44,137 nt of DNA from Desulfurobacteriaceae bacterium (GCA_039832905.1 JBDOLX010000018.1:1-44137), one strand, 5' to 3'. Positions 7,894 to 16,460 are shown, numbered from the stretch's first letter. Made by a program: numbers and translations. The notes: generated from the letters alone by a model not told the origin.

Positions 7894-8873
7894 AAATAGC
7901 TATACTTGGTTCAGGTAGCTGGGGAACAGCATTAGCTATTCACTTTGGAAAGGCAGGTTTTGAAGTCTTCCAATGGTGTAGAGAGGCAGAGGTAGCAGAG
8001 AATATAAATGAAAAGAGAGAAAATCCATTTTATTTGAAAGGTTTCAAATACCCAAAAAATGTAAGAGCTACTTCTAATTTAAAAGAAGTTTTCAAAGAGA
8101 ACTGTAACCTCTTCTTTTCTGTTATTCCTACCCAGTTTACAAGAGACTTTTGGAAAGAGATAAAGCCTTTTATAAAGGATCAAAAGGTTATCTGTGCAAG
8201 TAAGGGAATAGAGATAGAAACCCTTAAAACACTATCTATGGTCTTTGAGGAGATTTTTGGGAAAGTTGACAACTATTACGTTCTTTCTGGTCCTACTTTC
8301 GCAAAAGAGGTAGCTGCTGGACTTCCGGCAGCTGCTGTAATTGCTGGATATAACGACGGAGATGTTTTAGATCTTGTAAAAGTTCTTAATACTAAGACCT
8401 TAAGACTTTACGCATCAGATGATGTCAAAGGTGTGGAGCTCGGTGGAGCTCTTAAAAATGTAATAGCAATCGCTGCAGGCATCTGTGATGGAATGGGACT
8501 TGGTAACAACGCGCGTGCCGCTCTTATTACAAGGGGACTTTCTGAAATAAAAAGATTGGGAAAATTTTTGGGAGCAAAAGAGGAAACTTTTTATGGTCTT
8601 TCGGGTTTGGGAGACTTAATTTTAACTTGTACTGGTGATCTTTCAAGAAATAGACAGTTTGGATTGTCTATAGGTAGAAAAGAAGGAAAAGTTGATGAGA
8701 AATACGTAGTTGAAGGAGTTCACACAGTAAGAGCTGTGGTAAAGCTTGCCAAAAAATTCAACGTAGAAATGCCAATTTGTCAAGCAGTGTACAAAATTGT
8801 TTATGAAAAGTTGGACATGAAGAAAGTGATAGAGGAACTCCTCTCCCGTCCTGTGAAAGGAGAAAATTACTAA
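7890..8873 (+). CDS. gpsA: NAD(P)-dependent glycerol-3-phosphate dehydrogenase
   Basis: This 327-residue cytosolic enzyme reduces dihydroxyacetone phosphate to sn-glycerol-3-phosphate for phospholipid synthesis. The N-terminus holds the Rossmann nucleotide motif GSGSWGTALA. Further family signatures are SVIPTQF, SGPTFAKEVAAGLPAA, the catalytic-lysine region GGALKNVIAIAAGICDG (around residues 188-204), and GLSGLGDLILTCTG. Length fits bacterial GpsA. The start is a GTG sharing four bases with the stop of the DUF3343 gene (GTGA), and the stop shares one base with the next start (TAATG), showing tight translational coupling through the operon. Confidence 0.96.
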   Translation: MKIAILGSGSWGTALAIHFGKAGFEVFQWCREAEVAENINEKRENPFYLKGFKYPKNVRATSNLKEVFKENCNLFFSVIPTQFTRDFWKEIKPFIKDQKVICASKGIEIETLKTLSMVFEEIFGKVDNYYVLSGPTFAKEVAAGLPAAAVIAGYNDGDVLDLVKVLNTKTLRLYASDDVKGVELGGALKNVIAIAAGICDGMGLGNNARAALITRGLSEIKRLGKFLGAKEETFYGLSGLGDLILTCTGDLSRNRQFGLSIGRKEGKVDEKYVVEGVHTVRAVVKLAKKFNVEMPICQAVYKIVYEKLDMKKVIEELLSRPVKGENY

Positions 8874-9334
8874 TGAGCTGTTTTAATTTTGGAAAAGAGG
8901 ACGAACTTTTCCCATTTGAAGAAAATGCCAATAGATGGATTGAAGGAATATCCCCTGACTGGAAAGTAAACAGGGATTACAAAATACCTACCAAACAAAG
9001 GGAAGTTGAGAAAAGACTTTTAAAGTTTAAACGTTTATTTTATGGAAGTGAATTTGAAGAAAAAGTGAACTACATTATTTATCTTAACAGTAGAATAACT
9101 TCTAAGTCTGAAAAAGGAAAATGCTTTTTTTTCATAGTTGAAAACTATCTTTTTCCGTTCCTTGAGAAGCTTATCTACTACCAAACAAACTATCCAGAAG
9201 GAGAAGAAGAACTTAATTTCCTTCTTAAAGAAATAGAGAAAGATTTATCCCTTACACAACTAAAGAACTTCGAAGACAAAATTAACAGAACCTTTGATAT
9301 CCTTATTTCTGCACTCTACCAACAGATTGATTAA
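8873..9334 (+). CDS. Hypothetical 153-residue protein
   Basis: I do not recognise this protein. It is soluble-looking, with no signal peptide or clear membrane helix, and mostly helical with abundant Lys, Glu and aromatic residues. The N-terminus (MSCFNFGKEDELFPF) is followed by a basic middle segment (IPTKQREVEKRLLKFKRLFY) and a helical C-terminal half. Two cysteines occur (residue 3 and in GKCFFF) without a motif. The ATG overlaps the gpsA stop by one base (TAATG), the same coupling used elsewhere in this operon, which supports it as a real gene. phoU starts 19 bases after its stop. The position gives no firm hint of function. Confidence 0.7.
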   Translation: MSCFNFGKEDELFPFEENANRWIEGISPDWKVNRDYKIPTKQREVEKRLLKFKRLFYGSEFEEKVNYIIYLNSRITSKSEKGKCFFFIVENYLFPFLEKLIYYQTNYPEGEEELNFLLKEIEKDLSLTQLKNFEDKINRTFDILISALYQQID

Positions 9335-9353
9335 AAGTTTTTTGGGGGTAGTT

Positions 9354-10058
9354 ATGATAGAACGCTACATAGAAGATCTTGACGAACTAAAGAGAAGCTT
9401 CATAGAAATGGCAGACATGGCAAGGAAAATAATTACTGAAGCAATGGAAGCCTTAACGGAAAGAGACACCGAGAAGGCAGAAATTACCTACCAGTACGAT
9501 AGACTCATAGACCTAAAAGAACTTGAAATAGAGGAAAAGTGTGTCAGAATTCTTGCCCTTTATTCTCCAGAGGCTACCGATTTAAGGTTCGTTGTCTCTA
9601 TCTTAAAAAGTATTGTTGACCTTGAAAGGGTTGGAGACTTAGCAAGGGACATTTGTGAAACAGCAATTTGTTTGGCTAAACATCCACCAATTAAGCCTTA
9701 CATTGACCTACCAAGAATGCTTACAATAGTTGGGGAAATGTTAAAAGATTCCATAATGGCACTTTTGCGTGGAGATGTGGAGCTTGCAAAAGAAGTGATA
9801 GACAAAGATGACATTGTGGATAGTTTTTATCAAAGACTCTTTGATGAACTTACAGAAATCGCAAGTAAAAACCCAGAAAATGGAGCTATAGCTGTTAGGT
9901 TAATTCTGGTAGTGAAAGCTCTTGAAAGGGTAGGAGACCACGCTACAAATATTGCAGAGTACGCGATCTATTACAAGACAGGAGATGTAGTAAAGCATAA
10001 GAAAGCTCAAGAATACCTAAAGAAACTAAAAGAGAATCAAAAAGATGGAAATACATAA
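9354..10058 (+). CDS. phoU: Phosphate-signalling protein PhoU
   Basis: This is a 234-residue all-helical PhoU with two similar three-helix halves. Each half carries the metal-binding family pattern: EATDLRFVVSILKSIVDLERVGDLARDI around residues 75-102 and VRLILVVKALERVGDHATNIAEYAIY near the end. PhoU normally restrains the PstSCAB transporter and PhoR kinase when phosphate is plentiful. Neither pst nor phoBR is nearby; the gene overlaps by 14 bases a metal-ion ABC permease instead, so its partner here is unclear. I chose the ATG at 9354 (MIERYIEDLDEL), preceded by GGGGGTAG, over an upstream in-frame ATG at 9294 that would overlap the previous gene by 41 bases and add a non-conserved N-terminus. 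Confidence 0.93.
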   Translation: MIERYIEDLDELKRSFIEMADMARKIITEAMEALTERDTEKAEITYQYDRLIDLKELEIEEKCVRILALYSPEATDLRFVVSILKSIVDLERVGDLARDICETAICLAKHPPIKPYIDLPRMLTIVGEMLKDSIMALLRGDVELAKEVIDKDDIVDSFYQRLFDELTEIASKNPENGAIAVRLILVVKALERVGDHATNIAEYAIYYKTGDVVKHKKAQEYLKKLKENQKDGNT

Positions 10059-10857
10059 TCCCTTTGTTTATCTAAGCTATGGATTCGGAATCAAAGCTCT
10101 ATTAGCAAGTGTGTTATCAGGGATTATTTGTTCTGCAATAGGATCCTATGTAGTCTTGAAAAGAATGGCTTTTGTGGGAGCTGGGCTTTCCCACATAGCT
10201 TTTGCAGGAGTTTCTTTTGGCTTATTTGCTGGAATATCACCTTTAGTTTCTTCTTTAATCTTTACTCTTATTAGTGCAATTTCCATTTGGTATCTTAGAA
10301 CGAAAAAGAAGGTTAACTACGATACAACTCTTGGAATCCTTTTTGCTACCAGCATGGCACTTGCCGTTATTTTCTTGAGTCTTTCAGGAAGCTACAGTTC
10401 AGAAGCACTATCCTACCTTTTCGGAAGTCCTCTAACGGTTGAGAACTCTGACATTTTCCTTTTACTAACTGTAGCGTTGATTACCCTCATGTTCTTCTTT
10501 TTTTTCTGGAAGGAAATTTACCTTACAGCTTTTAGTGAAGATATAGCGAAAGCTTCTGGGTTTGCTGTTGAGTTAATTACTTTTGTCTTATCTTTGCTTA
10601 TCGCACTCGCAACCACACTCTCTATAAAAGCCGTAGGCTCTATTCTTGTCTTTTCGCTTCTTGTTATGCCTGCTGCTTCTGCCTTTAAAGTGGCTAAGAA
10701 CTATACCAGTTTCTTCTTTCTATCATTACTTTTTGGTTTTCTATCCTCATTTATTGGAATTCTAATTTCTTTTCTTCTCGATATCCCTTCGGGAGCAGCG
10801 ATAACGTTCGTATCGTTTTTAATTTTTGTTGTTTCTGTTTTCCTAAGTAGAAATTAA
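10045..10857 (+). CDS. Metal-ion ABC transporter permease (ZnuB/MntB family)
   Basis: The 270-residue protein is almost wholly hydrophobic, with about eight predicted membrane helices, and matches the ABC-3 permease family for zinc, manganese or iron. Landmarks are AIGSYVVLKRMAFVGAGLSH with the conserved SHIAFAGVSFG region (residues 54-66), LGILFATSMALAVIFLS, and KAVGSILVFSLLVMPAASA. It would import a divalent metal together with a binding protein and an ATPase, but neither is encoded next to it in this window. The ATG lies inside the end of phoU (14-base overlap), so it is translated with that operon. The metal carried cannot be told from the permease alone. Confidence 0.88.
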   Translation: MEIHNPFVYLSYGFGIKALLASVLSGIICSAIGSYVVLKRMAFVGAGLSHIAFAGVSFGLFAGISPLVSSLIFTLISAISIWYLRTKKKVNYDTTLGILFATSMALAVIFLSLSGSYSSEALSYLFGSPLTVENSDIFLLLTVALITLMFFFFFWKEIYLTAFSEDIAKASGFAVELITFVLSLLIALATTLSIKAVGSILVFSLLVMPAASAFKVAKNYTSFFFLSLLFGFLSSFIGILISFLLDIPSGAAITFVSFLIFVVSVFLSRN

Positions 10858-10858
10858 A

Positions 10859-10874
10859 GGGGGAAAATACCCCC
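10859..10874 (-). terminator. Hairpin between convergent permease and flavoprotein genes
   Basis: GGGGG (10859-10863) pairs with CCCCC (10870-10874) around a six-base loop. On the minus strand it is followed by TTTAATTT, fitting a terminator for the flavoprotein gene. On the plus strand no T-run follows, so it serves the permease operon poorly. Confidence 0.55.
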
Positions 10875-10877
10875 AAA

Positions 10878-11456
10878 CTATCTCTTTAACATCGTTAGAA
10901 TCTCTCTAACCCTTTTACCAACACTTCTTGCAGTTTGTAGTCCCCAATCATCTATCTCAAATTTATCTTCTACTTGCTTTGAGATAGCAGCACATCCAAA
11001 GTGGGCAGTAGGATCTGAATCTGCTACTAAGATCATCCCGTGAATTAAAGCCCAAGCGTGTATTGCCTGTAAAGTATGCTCTTGCCCTCCATGTTTTGTT
11101 GCACCTACTGCAATTGCTGCACAAACTTTATCTTTTAAGTCCCAGTTAACCCTTAGAGTCCTAGATCTATCAAAAAGAGTTTTTAACATTCCAGTAATTG
11201 AACCAAAGTAGACAGGAGAACCAACAATTATTGCATCTGCTTCTTTCATTTTTTTTGCAATCTCTCCGTAGCCATCTTTCACTACGCATATACCACCATT
11301 TCTTTTACAAGCATTACAGACTTTACAGTATTCAAGTTTATAATCAGAAAGAGAGAGGATTTCCGTTTCAAACTCTGAAAGTTCTTTTAATGCTTCTTGA
11401 AGTAGTATTAAAGTAGAACCTTTTCTATGGGAACCATTGATTGCCAATATTTTCAT
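10878..11456 (-). CDS. Iron-sulfur flavoprotein, NADPH-dependent FMN reductase/flavodoxin fold
   Basis: The 192-residue protein begins with the FMN phosphate loop of this fold, MKILAINGSHRKGSTLIL, followed by a compact cysteine motif CKVCNACKRNGGIC (C-x2-C-x2-C-x5-C, around residues 46-59). That motif defines the iron-sulfur flavoproteins first described in methanogens, which bind a 4Fe-4S cluster and FMN and move single electrons. VGSPVYFGSITGMLKTLFDR is the usual dimer/FMN segment. The likely role is cytoplasmic electron transfer or reduction of O2, peroxide or quinones; the true donor and acceptor are unknown. I chose the ATG at 11456, preceded by GGGGAGGAAAT, over a longer frame starting at 11609 whose extra 51 residues are not family-like. 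The gene is monocistronic with its own promoter candidate. Confidence 0.88.
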   Translation of the reverse strand: MKILAINGSHRKGSTLILLQEALKELSEFETEILSLSDYKLEYCKVCNACKRNGGICVVKDGYGEIAKKMKEADAIIVGSPVYFGSITGMLKTLFDRSRTLRVNWDLKDKVCAAIAVGATKHGGQEHTLQAIHAWALIHGMILVADSDPTAHFGCAAISKQVEDKFEIDDWGLQTARSVGKRVREILTMLKR

Positions 11457-11498
11457 ATTTCCTCCCCTAAAACTTAATGATGAGAAATTACGAACGAT

Positions 11499-11525
11499 AG
11501 TATACCAAAGGAAAGGAATATCAAT
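11499..11525 (-). promoter_or_regulatory. Candidate promoter of the iron-sulfur flavoprotein gene
   Basis: On the minus strand, TTGATT (11525-11520), a 15-base spacer and TATACT (11504-11499) lie about 43 bases before the start. The -10 is extended (TGGTATACT), which offsets the short spacer. Confidence 0.4.
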
Positions 11526-11815
11526 CCAAAGAAAGTGAACGTAAGTTATTAGCGTTGCCACGGAAGATACAAGAGTTTCCATTTCTCCCACATTTACAGT
11601 CGAATACAATCAAACCGAAATCTCAAAGGACTTTAAATTAAAGAACAAAAAGATCTCACAGCACTTTGAAATCGGCCAAGCTATATTCAGGAAGTCGTTG
11701 AAGGAAAATGAAAGTTAGAAACAAACCAACCAACGAAAGGTAAGACAACTATTGGTTCTTTAAAAATCTCCTTCATACATCAGTTATGAACCCGCCAGGA
11801 GGCGGGCAAAAAAAC
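11526..11815. other. Non-coding gap between the flavoprotein gene and the psr operon
   Basis: The gene-free stretch runs 11457-11815. Besides the promoter (11499-11525) and a hairpin (11791-11806), it contains a plus-strand frame of 55 codons (11554-11718, ending with FRKSLKENES) that has no start codon or Shine-Dalgarno and no recognised homology. It may be a gene scrap or chance. I see no RNA gene in it. Confidence 0.4.
11791..11806 (-). terminator. GC-rich hairpin after the psr operon
   Basis: CCCGCC-AGGA-GGCGGG is a perfect 6-bp all-GC stem starting 10 bases past the psrC stop. Downstream on the minus strand only TT follows (TTCATAAC), and a run of seven T lies before the stem instead, so it is an imperfect terminator or a 3'-end stabilising hairpin. 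Confidence 0.45.
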
Positions 11816-12712
11816 TTAGGAAGGCCAAGGGTAGACATAAACTCCATAGTGAAGAATGTAGTACCTAAGTAAGAAACCTCCTACCAGAACAAGAATTGCA
11901 GCTATTGGAACGAAAGTTTTTATTTTCTTTGTCAAAGCTAAAATCTCTAAAACTAAAGGAACAATCAATCCCAAAATTAAAAATCCAAAGACAAATCCAG
12001 TGTCGCTAGTTAGATGCTCAAATACGTATTTTCCACCAGCATTTGCATAATAAAGATAGTTAAAGTAAGCTCCAAGCATTATTAGTTCTGCAATGATTAG
12101 AACTATATCAACCTTTTCATTCCACTTAGCCCACCAAGAACGCCTTTCATCTCCTTTAGAAAAGTATGTGTAAAGCATGTAGAAGGCTGTGGCTGTTGAA
12201 AGAGCAGAAGTTGCAAAAAGAACTGGAACAAGAGGATGGCTCCAGGCAGGAATGGCAGGGGCAACAGATAGTAAGAAACCTGTATAGGTAAAAGTTCCAA
12301 CTCCAGAAATTAGTGTTACCCAACCTAAAAAGTTTGTAAGTTTAGACTCTTTTTTCATTTTTAGTAGAAAGGACCACAGGATACCTGAAAGTGTAAAGAT
12401 AACAATTACGTTAGCTCCCCACATTATCCAAGGGTGGAAATTTCCTTCAAAGGCGGCAGCACCAAAAAGGGCTAGGAAAAACTTAAAAGGTTGTAGCATG
12501 TGAACTAAAAGGAAAAGCCCTCCAATGTTGACGAGCACTACCCCAAGAAAAGTTCCCCAAAAGTGCATGTTATTGTCTTTGTTCTTGAAAACAAGGTGGT
12601 TTAGGGCTGCTAAAAAGCCCATAGCTCCACCAAGACCACCTAGGAATAGGTATATTGCAATTCCTAAATGCCAACTATTTTGATGTTGAAAAGTAAGTTC
12701 TAAACCTCCCAT
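11816..12712 (-). CDS. psrC: NrfD/PsrC-type quinone-binding membrane subunit
   Basis: This 298-residue integral membrane protein has about eight hydrophobic helices in the NrfD/PsrC pattern: an opening segment with WHLGIAIYLFLGGLGGAMG, a second with VNIGGLFLLVHMLQP, and a pair ending FTYTGFLLSVAPAIPAWSHP. In this family the subunit anchors the catalytic AB pair to the membrane and passes electrons from menaquinol. It is the last of the three genes transcribed leftward from psrA, with 12 bases between it and psrB and a clear GGAGGGAAG ahead of the ATG. Substrate is set by subunit A, so the symbol marks family and operon position rather than a tested function. Confidence 0.88.
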   Translation of the reverse strand: MGGLELTFQHQNSWHLGIAIYLFLGGLGGAMGFLAALNHLVFKNKDNNMHFWGTFLGVVLVNIGGLFLLVHMLQPFKFFLALFGAAAFEGNFHPWIMWGANVIVIFTLSGILWSFLLKMKKESKLTNFLGWVTLISGVGTFTYTGFLLSVAPAIPAWSHPLVPVLFATSALSTATAFYMLYTYFSKGDERRSWWAKWNEKVDIVLIIAELIMLGAYFNYLYYANAGGKYVFEHLTSDTGFVFGFLILGLIVPLVLEILALTKKIKTFVPIAAILVLVGGFLLRYYILHYGVYVYPWPS

Positions 12713-12724
12713 TTCTTCCCTCCT

Positions 12725-13315
12725 TTACTTAACATAGTAAACCTTTGGTTTTGTTCCTAAATGCTCAGCTAAAGGTTTAGCTTTTCCACTTAAAACAAGT
12801 TCTGTTGCAGGATTATTCTTGTCGTTAAGATCTGTCCACATTCTGCAATTTGTAGGACAAGTAGAAACACAAGCAGGTTCCAATCCTTCAGAAATCCTAT
12901 GATGGCAGAAGGTGCATTTATCGATATGAGGAACTAAATGCATTGCAAACTCTTTTCCAAAGATCTCTTTACTCTTGTTCACATCTTCTCTTTCGTATCT
13001 ATAACGGGCATCGTAAGGACAGGCTATAACGCACGCTTCACAACCAAGACAGAGGCTTGGATTAACCAGTACTACACCATCTTCTGTTTTGTAAGTGGCT
13101 CCAGAAGGACAGGCGTAATAACAAGGAGTATTTTGGCAGTGCATACAGAGACGCGGAAAGAAAAGCCTACTACTTTCTCCTACTACTGCCTGCTCTACTT
13201 TTGTTCTCCACTTTTCGTTCCAGTAAGGAGTCTGATTTTCTTGTGCACAGGCAGCCATACAAGCATTACAGCCTATACAGTTTTTTAAATCAATAACAAA
13301 CGCCCAATTTTTCAT
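12725..13315 (-). CDS. psrB: Four-cluster ferredoxin subunit (PsrB/DmsB type)
   Basis: This 196-residue protein has four cysteine groups in the arrangement of the electron-transfer subunit of complex iron-sulfur molybdoenzymes: CIGCNACMAAC near residue 13, CMHCQNTPCYYAC near 58, CLGCEACVIAC near 88, and CTFCHHR with a later CVSTCPTNC near 135-155. It would carry four 4Fe-4S clusters and relay electrons between the membrane subunit and the molybdenum subunit. It has no signal peptide of its own, so it is presumably exported with subunit A through the Tat route, as in related enzymes. GGAGGAAAAAG precedes the ATG, and it lies 17 bases after psrA. Confidence 0.92.
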   Translation of the reverse strand: MKNWAFVIDLKNCIGCNACMAACAQENQTPYWNEKWRTKVEQAVVGESSRLFFPRLCMHCQNTPCYYACPSGATYKTEDGVVLVNPSLCLGCEACVIACPYDARYRYEREDVNKSKEIFGKEFAMHLVPHIDKCTFCHHRISEGLEPACVSTCPTNCRMWTDLNDKNNPATELVLSGKAKPLAEHLGTKPKVYYVK

Positions 13316-13332
13316 CTTTTTCCTCCCTTAAC

Positions 13333-16300
13333 TTAGCTGTTAATTTTCCTAACTTTTACTGTCATTTCATCCCTGGTATAACCGGAAATAATCGGTTCTA
13401 CCTTGTAGTTAAGCACATCAACGTGTCTTGCAGCTTCAGGAGGTTTTACTGCGAATCTAACAGGAGCTTCTGTACCGCCATTGAAAGGAATGAAGATTGT
13501 GTCTTCTCTAACCCACTTGGTAATAAAGGCTCTTGCCTTCATTTTTTTAGTAGGGTCTTCTGCGTTAATTACCTCTATTAGGTCGTTATCCCTTATACCT
13601 AGCCTTTCAGCAGCTTTCGGATGGATCCAAACTCTATAGTAGATCCTGTCAAGTTTTTTCCACTTGCTTACTCCAACAAGGAGAGGGTTATCTATAGTAT
13701 GGATACCGGTGTGGGAGAAGATTGGAGACTTTCCATGGGATACAAAGAACTCATCTTTTTCTAAGCTATCTTTTCTTCTTAGAGGAACCCATTCACAGAC
13801 AGGATCCCAGTTAGGCAGGTATCCAAAGAATCCTTGAACCATTTCAAATATTGTTGAAAAGAGTTCTATCCTTCCTGATGGAAGAGTGGTTGGAAGTTTT
13901 TCTGGAATCTTCCACTTTTCAAGAAGCTCGTCCATTTTTTCAATGTTGTAAAAGCCTTTTGTAAGAAGCTCTCTTTCTAACTTCTCTTTAGAAATACCTA
14001 TCTCCTTAGACAGTTCTTCAAGTTGGTATCTGTACATACCCTTTGTAAACGGTTCTCTTTTACTCATAGCCTCAAACACGTATTTCTTGAGCTTTTCAGA
14101 GTCCCAACCGTTGAGCCTTGAAATAAAGTCGATATAAACTTCAGCTCCCTTTTGCACTGCTTCTTGCTGATTCTTAACCTTGCCCATTCTTAGAAGCTGG
14201 GAACCAATCATTCCTGCAGCCATCTCAAAGTAGAAGTCAACAGCGTGTTTAGAAGTTCCCATAGGTTTATCAACAGCAGGAACTCTCTTGAAAACTGTTA
14301 AATCGTAAGAGGTTCCTCTTGGAAGGATTAGATCGTCTCTTTCTAAATAGGTTTGGTCTGGCAAGATAACATCGGCATAGGCGTTAGAATCTGTTGGCAT
14401 TGTGTCAAGAAATACAACAAGATCTGCCTCTTTCATCCACTTTTTCCACTTATCACCGTAAGGACTTCCAAGAACAGGGTTAACTGCGTATCCAAAAATT
14501 ACTTTGGGTTTATACTCTTTTCCGTTCCACTTAAGCTTTCCTTCAAAAGCGTCTTCAAATCCGTAATCAGAGAATACAGGGAAAGCAACTCCTGGTTCTT
14601 GGCTTTTTCTTGTAAAGTAATCTACCCACTGCTTAAAACTCTTTAGAACAGATACGTTAGGATATCCACTTCGCGTACCACTTTTCACTAAGTCTGTATA
14701 GTCCAAAGTGGATAGGAACTTTCCTACCGCTTTTGGGTTCTGGGCATTAGGAAGAACTATTCCAAAGAAGTAGTCAAGCATCCAGAATACACCCGGCATT
14801 CGAAATGCTGGATACTTTGACTCGTGTATAGGATATCCAAGAGGAAACTTTACATACTTTCCACCTATCTTCTTAAAACCTTCTTTGTTTAACCAGTTCC
14901 AGAATTTAGCTACCTTATGTCTAAATTCTCCACCTACAATGTAACCACCAGGGTTATCGTGACCGTTTATTATTACCTGCATAAGAGTAAGAGCTTTTCT
15001 CAACTGTATAGTATTGGCATATCTTGCATCGTATATACCAGGTTCCACAACGGAAGGACGGTTGGTTGCAAATTCAATAGCCACTTCACGAATATCTTTA
15101 GCAGGTATTGTTGTTATCTTTTCTGCCCACTCAGGAGTGTAAGATTTTGTTTTCTCTTTGAGAAGTTCCCAAACGGTCTTAACGTCTCTAATATAAGGAT
15201 TTTTCTTCTTAAGCATAGATAGAATTGCTTTTCTTTTTCCTTCATCAAGTTCTAGAGCAGGATCAATGTCTTTTCCTCTTATGTCTTTTTTATTGTGATT
15301 TGAGTATCCTTGTAGCACAGCCAAGGTGTTTCCTTTGTTATCCCAAACGTAGAAGTTCTTCCACCATATCATTCCATCCTTATCAGAAAGCAACCACCAA
15401 GTAGATTGCTTGGTTACTGGGTGGGGCATCTTTATAACAATGTGTGGAGCGTTTGTGTGGAACTTAAGAAAATCCTCATTGTAAGCATAGAGGTTTTTAC
15501 CATGGTGTTTTTCATGAAGTATGACGTGAAGCATTGCAAGGACTAAGGCTAGGTCAGTACCGGGCTTAATCTTTAAAAATTTGTTCGCTTTTGCAGCTAT
15601 TTCGGACTGTCTTACATCAACTGCAACAACTTTTGCTCCTTTTTTGAGGGCTTTTCCAAACCTATGGGCTCTACCTGTGGAAATTCCGACTAAAGAACCG
15701 TTTGAACGGATTACAAATATGAATCTTGCATTTTCATAATCGGCAACCATTTCTTCGTGGGTATTAAAGTATCCAAGGGTGGCATGTATTCCTAAGTGTT
15801 CCATTCCAACACAGTTCTGAATAGGAGCTCCCCAAACGTTTATTATGTCCATAAGAAGAGAAATAGAAAAAGTCCAAGGTCTATATTGGGCACATCCATG
15901 CCATCCACCAAGGAAGATCCACTCGTGAGGCTGTATGTTCTTTTCCATTACCTTCTTCATTATGTATTGGAAAGCTTCTTCCCAAGTAGCTTCTCTAAAC
16001 TTCCACTCTCCACGTTTTGATCCTTCAACCCTTATTAGTGGCTTGGTTATCCTGTCAGGATTAAAGAGATAGGAAAGTCCTGACTGCCCTCTTGCACAGA
16101 TTTTCCCTTGAGCGTAGTTGTCGTACTTGTTTCCTTCAATCTTTAAAGGCTTTTTGGTATTTCCTTTCTTGTGAACCCTTACGTTAAGACCACATACGTT
16201 GGCACAAAAACCACAAACGTTGGGTTTGTACTCTACATCACCTTTGGGAGAAAGTTCCTCAGCCCTTGCTTTTTCTGAAACCTTTAGAAACGGAAGGGTT

Positions 16301-16368
16301 GTTGCTCCGGTCGTTACAGCTATGGAGCCTTTGATAAAGCTTCTTCGGGATAACCCCTTTTTTCCCAT
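13333..16368 (-). CDS. psrA: Tat-exported molybdopterin oxidoreductase, polysulfide/sulfur reductase type catalytic subunit
   Basis: This is a 1011-residue molybdo-bis-MGD enzyme. The N-terminus has a twin-arginine signal (SRRSFIKGS, Arg8-Arg9) and hydrophobic stretch. Next comes the 4Fe-4S motif CGFCANVC (Cys52, Cys55, Cys59) with the fourth cysteine at 91 (CARGQ). Cys186 (QNCVGMEH) is positioned as the likely molybdenum or tungsten ligand, and the C-terminal cofactor-binding domain runs from about residue 870. With PsrB and PsrC it forms a membrane-bound respiratory reductase facing outside the membrane. At about 1000 residues it is longer than Wolinella PsrA or Salmonella PhsA and closer to the sulfur reductase SreA and tetrathionate reductase TtrA groups. 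Given the inferred lifestyle, sulfur or polysulfide is the likeliest acceptor, but tetrathionate or thiosulfate cannot be excluded. AGGAGGA precedes the ATG. Confidence 0.85.
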   Translation of the reverse strand: MGKKGLSRRSFIKGSIAVTTGATTLPFLKVSEKARAEELSPKGDVEYKPNVCGFCANVCGLNVRVHKKGNTKKPLKIEGNKYDNYAQGKICARGQSGLSYLFNPDRITKPLIRVEGSKRGEWKFREATWEEAFQYIMKKVMEKNIQPHEWIFLGGWHGCAQYRPWTFSISLLMDIINVWGAPIQNCVGMEHLGIHATLGYFNTHEEMVADYENARFIFVIRSNGSLVGISTGRAHRFGKALKKGAKVVAVDVRQSEIAAKANKFLKIKPGTDLALVLAMLHVILHEKHHGKNLYAYNEDFLKFHTNAPHIVIKMPHPVTKQSTWWLLSDKDGMIWWKNFYVWDNKGNTLAVLQGYSNHNKKDIRGKDIDPALELDEGKRKAILSMLKKKNPYIRDVKTVWELLKEKTKSYTPEWAEKITTIPAKDIREVAIEFATNRPSVVEPGIYDARYANTIQLRKALTLMQVIINGHDNPGGYIVGGEFRHKVAKFWNWLNKEGFKKIGGKYVKFPLGYPIHESKYPAFRMPGVFWMLDYFFGIVLPNAQNPKAVGKFLSTLDYTDLVKSGTRSGYPNVSVLKSFKQWVDYFTRKSQEPGVAFPVFSDYGFEDAFEGKLKWNGKEYKPKVIFGYAVNPVLGSPYGDKWKKWMKEADLVVFLDTMPTDSNAYADVILPDQTYLERDDLILPRGTSYDLTVFKRVPAVDKPMGTSKHAVDFYFEMAAGMIGSQLLRMGKVKNQQEAVQKGAEVYIDFISRLNGWDSEKLKKYVFEAMSKREPFTKGMYRYQLEELSKEIGISKEKLERELLTKGFYNIEKMDELLEKWKIPEKLPTTLPSGRIELFSTIFEMVQGFFGYLPNWDPVCEWVPLRRKDSLEKDEFFVSHGKSPIFSHTGIHTIDNPLLVGVSKWKKLDRIYYRVWIHPKAAERLGIRDNDLIEVINAEDPTKKMKARAFITKWVREDTIFIPFNGGTEAPVRFAVKPPEAARHVDVLNYKVEPIISGYTRDEMTVKVRKINS

Positions 16369-16460
16369 GGAATCCTCCTAAAGATGTTTAGTTTTATTTA
16401 ATCTTATTGTTTCTATTGTATAGCATTCAACAATTAAAAACAACCATAACTTACCACGAT

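Noticed and set aside
9294-9353. Upstream ATG for phoU
   Set aside because: Adds 20 residues unlike PhoU and overlaps the preceding gene; the ATG at 9354 has GGGGG ahead and a family N-terminus.
11554-11718. 55-codon plus-strand frame in the flavoprotein-psr gap
   Set aside because: No start codon, no ribosome-binding site and no recognised similarity; kept only as a note on the gap.
12938-13288. 116-codon plus-strand frame opposite psrB
   Set aside because: Mirror of the cysteine-cluster gene; no start signal and no homology.
14353-14646. Plus-strand frames opposite psrA (also 14917-15222 and 15796-16020)
   Set aside because: All lie within a certain minus-strand coding region and look like shadows.
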